Shown here one piece after another: positions 23,151-34,249 of a stretch of 64,000 nt of DNA; within the stretch, counting starts at the first letter, position 1, and every line of letters starts with the position of its first letter. The stretch is from Toxorhynchites rutilus septentrionalis (lineage: Eukaryota; Arthropoda; Insecta; Diptera; Culicidae), in NCBI RefSeq assembly GCF_029784135.1, contig NC_073746.1:297545614-297609613 (forward strand). The letters run 5' to 3'. The notes under the pieces were generated by a model, which saw only the letters and a list, made by a program, of their open reading frames with translations, made no database searches and was not told the DNA's origin. A program made the translations under genes and the position numbers.

Positions 23151-24520
23151 TAACATTTAACAAATAAGATTGCGTACGCGGGTATAAAATTAGTGTCAGG
23201 GGGAAATGGAAGTGTGGATTGAAGTCAGTTGAATGGAGAGGCAGATTTGTATTCATTCGTCGGGTCAGTTAAAATAACCGCTGACTGGACTAGTTTACCA
23301 GTCATCCTCGCTAGTCAATTCATTTTCTAGTCAAGTCACTTTTTGTTGTGGGCAACTACCGAAGCAGTTCTAGTCGAAGCGAAGCTACTGAGAGTGGAGT
23401 TGGTCTTCAGTTTTCACCTTCGAAGATTTCGGGCCCTGGCCGCAATCATTCAGCTTGACCTGTTTGTATGCATATTTGAATGTCTGTCATGTATTTTTGC
23501 AATCCCCTCAATGTCGGTATTAAAAAAAAGTTGAATGGTTTTATTATGGAGAAATATGCTAATGATACAAATAATGTACTAAAAACTAGAAAATAAAATA
23601 AAAAAAACCTCTTAAGCTGAAGGGTTTCTTTGTGATTAAACATAATAATAATAATACAGATAATGTACTTAAAGCTAGAAAATAATTAGGCAAGTAACAG
23701 TCATACCCCTTCCTTCATTAATCAAGAACATTGATAAGACTAAAATAAAATCTAATTTTTGTGATTTTTGTGTTTTTTATGAAAATTTGAACAACTTCCT
23801 ACATTTAATTTCTAGACAAAAATTTTGTAGGTATTATGGTTTTTGAGTCAGAAATTTTTGTAATAAACTAAAAAAAAAATATTTGGCCCATTTTTAAAAA
23901 ATTAGCCTAATTATTTTTTGGAGATTTCAAGTGAGCAAAGTTGCTTGAATGGCCAATGTCTTTACACCCACCATGTTTCACTGCAATCTGAGATGGTACT
24001 GCCAAAGACCAGTCGAGTTAGCACGAAATTCGTTAGTTTTAACGCAATCTGATATTGAATCACAGATTGGATTAGAGGATAGATCCTTCACACAAACGAA
24101 GTTGCCATCCAACGGTCCGTGAAAAACGACGGTCGTATCATACAATCTATTAATATTCCAAGCACGATTGCATTGCGGAAATTTAATCTACTGTTCTACA
24201 AGATCTTAAATTAGATCCTTATCTACTCTTCCGCCAACATCATGTACCAGTCCCTGATGCAAATTCAGTGGATAGAATTTTCTAAAATGCTTTTCAGCTT
24301 TCGAGTTATTAGTAAACTTTCATAGTGCAGATGGTTCACCAAAGCGTCTCTTCGAGTTTGATAGCAACAGGGCCATTGTGGCATAGCGTGGCATAGATGC
24401 ACAAAAGATGACACACCAAAATCAAAATAGCAACTACCGAATTTTCCAACAATATTCTCACTTTTCAACGAGACCTCAGCACCTCGCCCAACTTTGTCGA
24501 GTGGTTAACGCCCCCACACC
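23151..24520. other. Non-coding DNA with a promoter-like patch and a foldback arm
   Basis: No gene is supported. GGGTATAAAATTAGTGTCAG at 23180 looks like a TATA box and resembles the promoter-like patch of a HINE at 27392. A partial arm of the 21191 foldback lies at 23570-23760. The rest is AT-rich. It lies between the two host exons and is therefore probably intronic. Confidence 0.4.
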
Positions 24521-24523
24521 ACC

Positions 24524-24550
24524 GTCGGTCGGTCGGTCGGTGGGTCGGTT
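24524..24550. repeat. GGTC tetranucleotide microsatellite
   Basis: GTCGGTCGGTCGGTCGGTGG is a short simple repeat in the intron close to the donor of the first coding exon. It is likely polymorphic in length. Confidence 0.85.
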
Positions 24551-24609
24551 TGTGTTGGTACGTACCTACACTGAAGGCGTTTAACACCCGTGAACACACT
24601 TCCACTCAC

Positions 24610-24723
24610 CAGCTTTCCATCGGTGGCGGCCTTCCGATTGGCTCGCAGCGAGAAACGCTTGCACCAGTCTCGGTTTTGGTTTTCCGTTGAGAACGAACGC
24701 AGCAGCGGTAAGGGGGATGTCAT
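24610..24723 (-). CDS. Probable first coding exon of the unidentified host gene, 38 codons
   Basis: On the minus strand an ATG at 24723 opens a 114-bp frame (MTSPLPLLRSFSTENQ, then NRDWCKRFSLRANRKA) that ends after codon 38 at a strong donor, GTGAGT (24609-24604). The exon ends in phase 0, as the exon at 14719-14949 begins. GC-rich third positions and a GA-rich leader upstream support real coding sequence. The peptide is basic and has no signal peptide or membrane segment. I do not recognise it. The pairing with the 14.7 kb exon across a 9.66 kb intron is inferred. Alternatively these could be exons of different isoforms or genes. Confidence 0.6.
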
Positions 24724-26430
24724 GGCTTACGGCGGCAGTCTAACGTTCTCGCTCTCTCTCTCTCTAGCTATCCTCTTTGGTGACACAAGATAACCCCCAC
24801 GGTCCTTGGTGTGAACCGTGCAGGTCGGCAGCACTCACACTTCGGATGGAAACTGTTTGGAAATTTGTTCTGTCGGGAAATGGCGCTTCACGGCACGATC
24901 CTGGAAAAGACAAGAAAACAGAAAGAAAAATTACAGTTATCAAAGAAATTAGCACCATCCAAGCTCACGGACCACTCTCCGACTTATCATCGATTAGGAA
25001 GGCGAAGAAAAGACGAATTGGCTCACAGCGTGACGCAAATTAATTCAGGAGTTTAGATGGAATTGTGGAGAGGGAAACACGTTGAAAAGATCCAGCTGCG
25101 CTGGGATGCTAGGTGAAATTAATTTTCGACACGGGGTTAATCCTCCGTCCTATTGTGGTTAGTCAACTGGAAGACCTAATCTTAACTGCAAAAATTTAAA
25201 TGAACACACCGTAAATCGCATGTTTTCTCCACAGCTTCCCCAGCTGTGTGCGCTCCCACGACGAACGAACCCAAGAACCCGAACTCCCCCTAACAATCAC
25301 AACAAAGGATCCCACCGGGCGCCGCTATCGATGCCGTAGAATCAGCAAGCCCCAAGCAAGCCGGCCCCGCTGGTTCCTAAAGTTTCCCGTGGCAAATAAT
25401 CATGTAATTAGTGCTAATTCTGCACAATTATTCAAAACAGCACACGTTAGCATTCACTCGAACGCCCGCAGTCTGTAATTGATCGAAAGATAATAACCCG
25501 ACCAAGCTGACATTGGCCGTCGATGTTGTGTTTTGGGATAGGAAAACCCGATTAGGCCCGAGATCAGCCCAGCCGAGAAGCGGATATGACATCAGAGGTG
25601 TTCATTTTGAATTGCTAATGCGAAAGCGTGCGAAAATCGTTGAAAGCTGTCCGCTCTAAAATAACAGAGAGAAAAAAAGGGAGCAGCTTCTGGTGGTTGG
25701 CTGTTTGTCATGAAAATTTATACATTCAAAGCAATTGAATAATTTAACATCTATTGCTAGGGAAGCTCCCGCATTTTTTATTTCTTTCTCTGAGTTGTGT
25801 TAAATGAAATGGACTTGATACAATGCAATTTCGAAATGGATGCTGAACTAGTAAAGGTTCTATTCCAATTTAGTTAATGGCCCTTTCATTGATCGTTCTA
25901 TCGGTCCCAACAATAAAAACTGTGGAAATAAGACCGGGCCTATGTAGAACCCTTTTTGCGCCTCTAGACTAACATAACCTGTGGCTAGTAGTGAACAGCA
26001 GCCACGTCCGACAATTTAACTCCTACATGCGTTATTACTACCAGCAATGTGCAATGACGGATAAAATAATAAAGCAAAAATTCACCCACCCGAATTTTCA
26101 TATTTTCGTTTGATGTCTTCTTATCCAGCGAAAAAAACACAGCATTTATAGATTCATATTTCTTCCAACTAGGATTATCAAAACAGAATCTGAGAAGAAA
26201 GTAATCATGGAAGCTGTTTGCTTACCGATTAAAGAAATGAGCGTTGTGTCTGACATTTGTTGTTGTGTCCTTGTCCTTCTGCCTTGCTTGTCTTTACCAT
26301 TTTTTTGTTGATAATCGATCACAAATCATCCGATGTTAAAACAGGGATGTTGCGTGGATAACTTATTATTTCACTTTTGCGAGTGTTTAAATAGTTGATT
26401 GTAGAAGGTGATTTGTGAAGCCTAACTTTT
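24724..26430. other. Probable 5' flank of the host gene, no gene recognised
   Basis: Immediately upstream (minus sense) of the ATG is a GAGA-rich stretch (GAGAGAGAGAGAGCG, 24750-24765), as is common in insect 5' UTRs and promoters. GC-rich blocks at 24800-24900 and 25230-25400 may hold 5' UTR exons, but I cannot define them. No recognised transposon lies in this part, which fits selectively kept sequence. Confidence 0.4.
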
Positions 26431-26439
26431 TTGTGGGGA

Positions 26440-27120
26440 CTTTTTTTTCATAGGACTGTGATTGTGTGTAGTAATTGCATTTAAATTGAGTTTTTCATTG
26501 TTCACAATCAAAACCATTATTACCCTTTTCTTCTGTTTTTTCAATCATGCAGAAGATGACAAAGAGTCATCATGTATCATTTTTTAGCACAAGTCTAAAT
26601 AGTTAAGACCTACATAAATATAAGCCTGAGTCGAATCAATCTATGACTACAAAAATATATTATAGACAAAAATAGCATTATCTCCTTCGTTACCACGTTG
26701 TCCGGAACATTGTTTGTAATAACTTTATAGCCCTGTAAAATCGCCACTACTCAAGCCATCATAATCTGATTTACGTGGGTATACCCTTTCGATCCTCTAA
26801 ATCAGCAGCCATTTTAATTCATTTATTGCATTTTTATATAACCAAACAACATACTCGATATTATGACATCCTGGACCACAATTACACAAATTGTTAGTAG
26901 TGAGATCTACACGATAAAAACATGAATTGAGCACAAATTGATTGGACAACATACAATATAATATGAAATTAATGCCTATTATCGGTAAGTGGAGAATAAT
27001 TCATTTCACACATAAACTTACATTATGAACTAACGCCCGAATTTAGGCAAAAAGATTGCTCGTTGCGTTGGGGAGGAAACGAGTGGATAGTGCAATCGAA
27101 AGAAAACATACCCAATTAAA
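26440..27120. repeat. Dispersed repeat, empty-site copy
   Basis: Homologous to 18335-19215 but without the SINE and without the 316-bp insert. GACAAAGAGTCATCATG (about 26560) and TTGCTCGTTGCGTTGGGGAGG (about 27055) show the uninterrupted sites. It ends just before the 5' end of the HINE at 27137 and has no coding capacity. Confidence 0.75.
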
Positions 27121-27391
27121 TCGTCGAATTGTTAACTTTTGACGTAGAACTACGTCTTTCATTTATATACTGGGGTGTAAGTTCAATGTTTCGAAAACGA
27201 AAACGTTACGCCGGAGAACGAGATTTTGAGCGTTAATAGCTCATAAACAACTGAACGAAATGGTATGATGAACACTTCATTCGAAAGATAAAATGTCTAC
27301 GCGTTATATGCTTGTTACTTTTTGATCCAAAACTTGTTTCAATAGCCCTAAAATTGCTTTCAAAACAGGTTATTGAAATCACACCAATCGG

Positions 27392-27427
27392 TATAAAAGC
27401 GAGTGCCGCTCGGAAATCCACTCAGTT
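27392..27427 (+). promoter_or_regulatory. TATA box and initiator-like patch inside a HINE
   Basis: TATAAAAG at 27392 is followed 30 bases later by TCAGTT at 27422, the spacing and sequence of an insect polymerase II core promoter. A CCAAT-like word (ACCAATCG) sits just upstream. Similar TATA-containing patches occur in related repeats at 35435 and 60517. Whether transcription starts here is not known. Confidence 0.45.
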
Positions 27428-27473
27428 ATGATTGCGCAACGATTGAGGTACGATTGCTGGAATGGATAGACAA

Positions 27474-27940
27474 TTCCCTAACACAGACTTCATAACCATG
27501 GAGCCTGTGGAAATCGGCATTGCAAAATAGATGTAAGCAGCGGGCACTTTTGTACTCGTTTGCGTTTCTGTAAAACGGAATGTTTCCCTAACACAGATTT
27601 CTAAATCATGAAGCCTGTGGAAATCGGCATTGCAAAATAGATGCAAGCAGCGAGCACTTTTGTACTCGCTTGCGTTTCTGAAAATCAGAATGTTTCCCTA
27701 ATACAGACTTCAAAACCATGGAGCCTGTGGAAATCGGCGTAGCAAATTAGATACAAGCAACGGAAACTTTTGTACTCATTCGCGTTTTTGAAAATCAGAA
27801 TGTTCTCCTAACACAGATTTCAAAAACATGGAGCCTGGGAAAATTGGCATTGTTAGATGCAAATAGATGCAAACTACGGGTACTTTTGTATTCGTTTGGT
27901 GGTACATTTTGGCAAACCGGGATGTGTTTCCCAATACAGA
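27474..27940. repeat. Minisatellite, about 4.3 units of 110 bp, inside a HINE
   Basis: TTCCCTAACACAGACTTC and its variants recur at 27474, 27584, 27694, about 27804 and about 27927. Each is followed by CCTGTGGAAATCGGCATTGC and GCACTTTTGTACTCG. Units diverge towards the right end. It is related in sequence to the 95-bp array at 17720. Confidence 0.88.
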
Positions 27941-28210
27941 TTCCGAAACTAAGAAGTGGGAAAAATCGGCATTGCAGATATATTCAAGTCGGCAATTCTT
28001 TTATACCCCCAAGCATTTTTACACTCCGGCATTCGTTATGCTATCACGGTCTACAAAAGCGGGTACATACCGAATACCGTTTGGTGATTTGGCAAAATGT
28101 TAATAACTATTTGCTGCGATAACTACTACCAGAATGAATTAATTGACTTAAATTGAGATTTGTTTGCAATTGAATTCGTAAATAGTTTCATTCATTCTCA
28201 TTTTCATTCT

Positions 28211-28273
28211 CAGCGCAGCGGCAATATCGTACCCATTGAGGAACATCCGAGGTGGTATTATTGCTAATTAAAG
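28211..28273 (+). pseudogene. U4 snRNA 5'-domain fragment
   Basis: GCGCAGCGGCAATATCGTAC, CCATTGAGG, CATCCGAGG and TATTATTGCTAATTAAAG follow the order and spacing of the U4 spliceosomal RNA 5' domain. That domain contains U6-pairing stem II, the 5' stem-loop and stem I. The match stops after about 65 bases, so the 3' half and Sm site are missing and this is not a functional gene. It sits inside a HINE copy. The corresponding place in another copy (about 36870) has no such sequence, so it was acquired later, perhaps by retroposition of U4. Confidence 0.8.
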
Positions 28274-28499
28274 AAATACAATTGATTACTAAGCCAACGG
28301 CAGTCCTACGTCAACCTTGCGATTATATCATAGGTGTAACCCATCCATAGTTTTTTTACTATATTCACTGTTCATGTTAAATAATAAATTAAATAAATAA
28401 TTTAAAAAATTAATTAAATTTTTTTCTGTCTAATGATATATAACACAACATATGTCGCAATAACCATTTTGAGTAACCTGCGTTTGAAAACACTTAATA

Positions 28500-28560
28500 A
28501 ATCGTTTTTCGTAGAGTGACCCCCTATATAGAAATCAAAGACATAGTCGTATATCAAAAA
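28500..28560 (-). repeat. Degraded HINE 5' end
   Basis: TCGTAGAGTGAC followed by CTATATAGAAATCAAAGAC recurs at 34190-34220. Both resemble a HINE 5' end on the minus strand, although here the GACGTAG repeat is decayed to GACATAG. Little else can be said. Confidence 0.4.
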
Positions 28561-29289
28561 TGTTGATGCCAAATGTCTTAAAATTGCATGAAACGGAGAG
28601 AACTAGTCCATCCCGAAAAAAAAATTGACAAAAATCGGCACTCTGGGACTTTTATTTTCGGAGTACGAAACGAGAAAAATGGTTTTGGGTGCCAATCAAA
28701 ATAGTTATCTCGTTTTTTCATTCGGAACTTGCTACGAAATGTTGATTGACACAATAATATACCCTATGTACAATATTAGCATATTCGGACTTCGTTTACT
28801 GGTGTCGCAGACGTTAAAATTTGAGTTTTTTGAAAAACGAATAATCACCGGAAATCGGGGTTTAACAAAAAATTGATGCCAAATGTCTCAAAATTGCATT
28901 ACTAGACTCGGCAAAGTCATATTCAACTGAGTGTTGTCAGCGGACTATGAAGAAATTCGCCTTCGTATTCAATTAAAAATGAGTTTTGGCTTCTTTCAGC
29001 AGTTTCTCTTTTAACATGACTCAACAGTCATTCGGGCGTTTAGTTGCTATCTCACTCTACAACTCGACTATCTAATTTCAATCTTCCTCGTCAAATGAAC
29101 TTCAAAGCATATTGAAGTGATTTTCCCCCAAAATGAATTCGTTTGTTTCTCTCGTGTATCACGTGTGCGTATGTTTGAGTGTAACGTGGTTTCAGGTGAG
29201 CTAGATCGTTTTGTATCGTACAAGAAAATTACTCACAAATATAAAATAGCGTACAGTGTTGTGTTCAGAAACACACCCGTCTTTCTGTA

Positions 29290-31630
29290 TGTTTTTTTGA
29301 CGTAGGATTACGTCTTTCGGGAACATATAGGGGTACAAATTGAAAATCGAAAACCGAGCACATCGTGAAAATTGTCCAATTTCAAAACGCTTCTTGCTCA
29401 GTCATTTCATGATGGATTGATGAGATTTTTGCGTCAATCAATTTCGGCAAATAAAAATTGATAAAAAATAAAATAATTTGAAAATGAATAAAATAATATA
29501 TGTCATGAAACTAACTATCGAACAATTGAAAAATCTCAACCCCTATCCTAACGGTAATAACCACTTCTTATTGGTCAAAATTGACGTCACATTCAACGGC
29601 TCATGTACTTACAATTTTTGGTCAGTTATTTTCTAATGGTTTTAAGAGATATTTGCATCAATCGATCTGAGCACTCCATAACGATTAATCATAATGGATA
29701 AAATAATATATCATACGAAATTAAACATCAAACAATCGAAAAATCTTCAAACGGAAATACCTGGTCGAAATTGAAGATACGGAGAAATTGACATTGTAAA
29801 TACATCAAACTAGGGGGAACTTCTGTTCCCACCGTCATGTATTCCCTAACAAAGATTTCAAATTCAAGGTACCTAAGGGAAATCAGCACGTAATTGTTAG
29901 AGGCGAATGAACTGCAAAGTTTAAAGCCTCTTAAAAACAAAGAAGAAGAAGAAGAAGCACGTAATTACCCTCGTGGGCGAAAGTTTAACAAACGGCGCGC
30001 ACAAATGGATAGTGCTCATTATGACTAGTGTGGACATTGCTGATTGCATACGTGCTGGCGAATAAGATGGGGATGATGAACGAGTGTTTTTTGACGTAGG
30101 ACTACGTCTTTCATAAGGGGGCCAGAAAATCAGAAAACGGGTCACGTTTTTATGAAATAAAGTTAACGTTAATAACTATTTTTGCTGCGAACGGATTTTA
30201 ACGGTTTGCATACCAATCGAATCGGATTTGTTTTATTTGCTTACATTACAATCCCATAGTTCAAATTGATGAAAATTGGAAACATTTTCATTCCCCATAC
30301 ATTTGTTCTGTCCATTTTTGTGCTTTCCCGAAAAGAGCTGTCAATAACGGGTAACTTATGCAGCCGCTGGAATAGAAACAACGAAGGGGGATAGCGAAAA
30401 TGGAATGTTCGCGAAGTAAACTCCACCCTTGCATAGTAAGTAAGCTGTCGCTAGCTTATAAGTATTGCATCTCCTCTGAGGAAAATTCTCAGAATCTTTC
30501 TGTGCCCGAAACAACAAAGGTCGCTTATTCTGCTCGTTTTATTTTTTATGTTTCCCCTCGAGCTGTGAACGCTAGCGAATATTTCATTTGAAGTGCATCT
30601 AGCATTGCAATTAACAAAACCATCCGAACCATGGCAAAGCAGGCGAAAAAAGAGAAGAGTGCAAATGATTATGGGTCGCTTCTAGCCATCAGTGTTTGGC
30701 TTTGGGTGTGTTACTTGTTTTCGTTACGTGAAATCTAGAACTTGTTCATTTCCTGTACATTTTAATAGCACACCTTCGATACTTTTGCATAGTCCTACGT
30801 CCTAAGCGGTCGTGTCTCGGATACAACCCCTCGATTTTTTTATTTTCGTTCCAATAAGAATACTGGAGAAAAATAAGAAGATTGAAGAATTATGCTTCAA
30901 TGAACTGAATAGAAAATATGTTTAATAGAATGTAAAAGAAATCAAATTTGGAACTTCTATATTGGTTACTTCGTGAAATTTCATATCAATGACCGATCAT
31001 TCATTGTAAAACTTTTAGCACAAATGGAAGTGTGAAATTGTATATGGTAGTAAGTGTGTTAAAATGACTTGAAATGTGAATCTTTTTTTTTTTCTCCCAA
31101 GGAAAGCTCATACGTCGAGAAAAAATGTAAAAATGAAGGAATATTCGAAAAAGTGATTTCTAATATGCTCTACATATCGTATTGGGTGCTGTTAGTTCAA
31201 TTGAAATTTGCATTGAGGCATGTAACATCGTGTTCCGTTGGGTTTAAAGCAAAAATGGAAAAAGGTTGAATAAACACTCAGAAAGTAAAAATTATAAATG
31301 AAATTACATTTCCATTTCAAATATATATATATATATTTTTTTTATTTTTTATATATATAAAGTAACACGTTTTTTTCCTGGTGAGAAAAATTGATAATTG
31401 TGTTCTATCGTGATAAGCACCATCCAATGACTAATCACCATTCTATCATCATCACTCGATTGTGAACACTGAAGGAGTGAACAAACTACCTAACAACAGG
31501 ACAAAACCGCTCTTTTCAGGGCCACTAAATCATTACATATCGAACATATCCAAAATCAGCATGCAACAGATAGTCTAACGGAATCCTACGTCAACTATGC
31601 GGTCGTGTCTCGGACACAACCCTCTTGTGA
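29290..31630 (+). mobile_element. HINE-like element with a second HINE nested inside
   Basis: A 5' end (TTTTTTTGACGTAGGATTACG, about 29291) and a 3' end (ATCCTACGTCAACTATGCGG with hairpin GGTCGTGTC-TCG-GACACAACC at 31601-31621) share orientation. They enclose a complete second element at 30088-30835. Calling the outer pair one element is inference; they could be two fragments. Confidence 0.45.
30088..30835 (+). mobile_element. HINE-like element, complete, no minisatellite
   Basis: The 5' end TTTTTTGACGTAGGACTACG (30087) and the 3' end TAGTCCTACGTCC (30790), with hairpin arms GGTCGTGTC and GATACAACC (30808-30828) followed by CCCTCGATTTTTTT, frame about 750 bp. The interior resembles 60200-60540 and 62080-62530 (AAAGTTAACGTTAATAACT, ACCAATCGAATCGGA, GAGCTGTCAATAACGGG). 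Confidence 0.65.
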
Positions 31631-31794
31631 CTTTTTTCCACAAAATTGAACTCGGGTACAAAGTGAACTGAACTTTTGTTTAGAATTCCTCCCAATCTAC
31701 ACGCTATTTAGTAATACTAACGCGAGGACTCTTATAACATACCTGATAACCGTCTAAAATAAAAATAAAAAAACCGTATGTGTAGGCAAACACA

Positions 31795-32162
31795 TTTCAG
31801 TCGGAACAAAAATACCCCCAGCTTTCATGTATTTGCAATGCCGATTTCCCCGAAGCTGCTTGGTTATGATGGCTGTGTTAGGGAAACTGTAAACCTGGCC
31901 AATCCAAACAAAGTAGTTAGGGCGTTTAGATAACGCTTAACATTTTACAGTTATTCAATTGTTTATCTAATGATAAATAATATTTTATTAATTACGATGA
32001 ATGCGTAGAAATATTCCCAATTGATGCAAATATTTTTCCGATACAGTAAGAAATGTTCGAGTTATAAGCATTTAGAATCTTTCATTTTTGCCTGCATGTT
32101 CTGCGTTTAGGTTTTCATTTTACCCCCCATATACTCCGGTTAGACGTAGTCCCACGTCAATA
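31795..32162 (-). repeat. HINE fragment, 5' part
   Basis: Collinear with 17990-18334: one minisatellite unit, then GCGTTTAGATAACGC, CATTTTACAGTTATTCAATT, CCCCCCATATACTCCGG and GTAGTCCCACGTCAA. It breaks off at its left edge. Confidence 0.75.
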
Positions 32163-32997
32163 CTTACGATTTCGTGATATTTTGAGGTAAAATACACATT
32201 GAATCATGAAGTTGCTTTATTTTTAATGGATAGCTCTGGTATTGTGATTTCTTTCCATTGTCTTATTATTATTATTATTAGTTTTATTCTAAGGCATCGG
32301 GAGCAGTATCTTTTTCAGTGAATTAATGTTCGTTTGCAGACTATCACAATCAAATAATATTTGTTCTACTGCTCAATCTATCATAGAAGGAATTGAGCCA
32401 TTGAAGATTATTATCCTCCTAGTATTGATATCATTTTTCGCTGTACAATTGCCCATGTTGCCGCAGCCCAGGAGACACCCGCTTTAGATGTTCGTCACCT
32501 CATCATATACAGAAGTCATTCGCTAACTAGACTATCTTCAACTGGACTTATCTATAACAGGGCGTACGTTAACTGGGCTGCAAATCAGTTATGTATTAAT
32601 AATATGTCATGTTCAATTTGAACTATTGCTTTTTTGCAGTCCAGTTAGCGAGTAAAACGAGTAACGAGTAACGAACGATCACTATATGGGTGAAACCTTC
32701 CTCGTTGCTTTGATAAAATATTGCATGAAATTTGAGTGATGCATGAAATCGAATAATTCTTGCTAATTTGTTAGACAGAACAAATTATTGTACAAAATTT
32801 TCTGTTGCATACAACATCCATGGGAACGAAGTTGGAAGAAAGAATGCATAATACATGATTTACCTTCGCATCCGCTCGCAAAACATACCTCTTTTGTTTG
32901 TTAAATTGCTCACTTGTTATATCATTTCCACTGTTGATGTCTCAGGTGAATAAAAGGCTGGATAAATTTTCCGTCTAATGGTGTGTATTATAACATA

Positions 32998-34123
32998 TTA
33001 GGCTGTCAAAAAAGTCCTGCGGTATTTCCGCGAGGTGTCGTTGTAAGCGCGTAGTTCTAGTTGTATTCATTGTATCGAGTCATACTATAGCTTGTTGGAA
33101 AGGTATTTTATAGTCCTTGAGAGTGTTTTGTATGGTTAAGTCGTTCGTGAGTTATAGTGTCGCAAATATGGAGCAAAATAAAGAGAAAATCCGACATATT
33201 TTACAGTACTACTATGACAAAGGCAAAAATGCATCTCAAGCTGCCAATAAAATTTGAGCAGTTTATGGACCCGTTACAGTTTCCATTTCCAGCGCACAAC
33301 GATGGTTTCAACGATTTCGTTCTGGTGTAGAGGTCGTCGAAGATGCGCCACGCTCCGGAAGGCCTGTCGTCGAAAATTACGACAAAATCGCTGAATTAGC
33401 CGAGAAAGACCGGCATAAGAGCAGCCGTAGCATCGGCCAAGAGCTGGGGATAAGTCATCAAACCGTTATTAACCATTTGAAGAAGCTTGAATTCCCAAAG
33501 AAACTCGATGTATGGGTGTCACACACGTTGACGCAAAAAAACATCTTTGACCGTATCGACGCATGTGAATCGCTGCTGAATCGCAACAAAATCGACCCGT
33601 TTCTGAAGCGGATGGTGACTGGTGATGAAAAGTGGGTCACTTACGACAACGTGAAGCGCAAACGGTCGGGATCGAAGCCCGCTGAAGCGGCTCAGACGGT
33701 GGCCAAGCCCTCTTTAACGGCCAGGAAGGTTCTGCTGTGTTTTTGGTGGGATTGTCAAGGAATAATCTATTATGAGCTGCTTCCCTATGGCCAAACACTC
33801 AATTCGGACCTGTACTGCCAACAACTGGACCGCTTGAAGGTAGCACTCATGTAGAAGAGGCCATCTTTGATAAACAGAGGCCGCATTGTCTTCCAAGGAC
33901 AACGCCAGGCCACACACTTCTTTGGTGACCTTGCACCAAGTGACTACCACCTGTTTTTGTCCATGGCGAACGAGCTAGGTAGTCAGAAGTTAGCCACAAA
34001 AGAGGCCTGTGAAAATCATCGAACAAAACGGCGCATATTTGACTTAAAACAGATGATTGTAACTAATTTTATGAACAAATGAAAATTCAAAAAAAATACC
34101 GCAGGACTTTTTTGACAGCCTAA
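32998..34123 (+). mobile_element. DD34D mariner, second copy, internally deleted
   Basis: The element is 1126 bp long, with the same TTAGGCTGTCAAAAAAGTCC terminal repeats as 19922-21152 and TA duplications at 32996-32997 and 34124-34125. It is about 105 bp shorter because of two internal deletions. The ends are intact, so it could be moved in trans if an active relative exists. Confidence 0.92.
33168..34042 (+). pseudogene. Mariner transposase with two stops and two deletions
   Basis: From the ATG at 33168 the frame runs to a TGA at 33255 where the other copy has a cysteine codon (NKIC). It resumes through the complete first catalytic block (MVTGDEKWVTYD) to a TAG at 33852 in place of a lysine codon. 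One deletion removes the DNA between the second and third catalytic blocks. Another removes about 75 bp before the C-terminus (TGAAAATCATCGAAC). Its lesions are all different from those of 20003-21002, so the two copies decayed independently after insertion. Confidence 0.9.
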
Positions 34124-34204
34124 TATATCGTAAGAACGATTCTGCGTAGTATGCATTTGAAAACTCTTTATAAACGTTACATTTTTCGTAGAGTGACTTC
34201 TCTA

Positions 34205-34245
34205 TATAGAAATCAAAGACGTAGTCCTGCGTCAAAAAAACGTGT
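34205..34245 (-). repeat. HINE 5' end fragment
   Basis: GAAATCAAAGACGTAGTCCTGCGTCAAAAAAACG on the plus strand (34207-34240) is the complement of a HINE 5' end. It abuts the mariner insertion closely. Confidence 0.55.
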
Positions 34246-34249
34246 TTTC

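Larger units (their letters stand above)
27137..28350 (+). mobile_element. HINE-like element, complete, with minisatellite and U4 fragment
   Basis: The 5' end is TTTTGACGTAGAACTACGTC (27137). A promoter-like patch lies at 27392-27425, then a 110-bp tandem array (27474-27940). The 3' end has CAGTCCTACGTCAACC (28301), the family hairpin (28321-28341, closed partly by G-T pairs) and ACCCATCC with a T run. The two subterminal repeats are inverted copies of GACGTAGGACTAC. Just before the 3' end it carries a piece of U4 snRNA that other copies lack. No protein is encoded, and mobilisation would need a Helentron in trans. Confidence 0.72.

Noticed and set aside
17720..28030. CRISPR-like array from regular repeats
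   Set aside because: Units are 95-110 bp, diverged and contiguous, without spacer structure; these are minisatellites in a eukaryotic genome.
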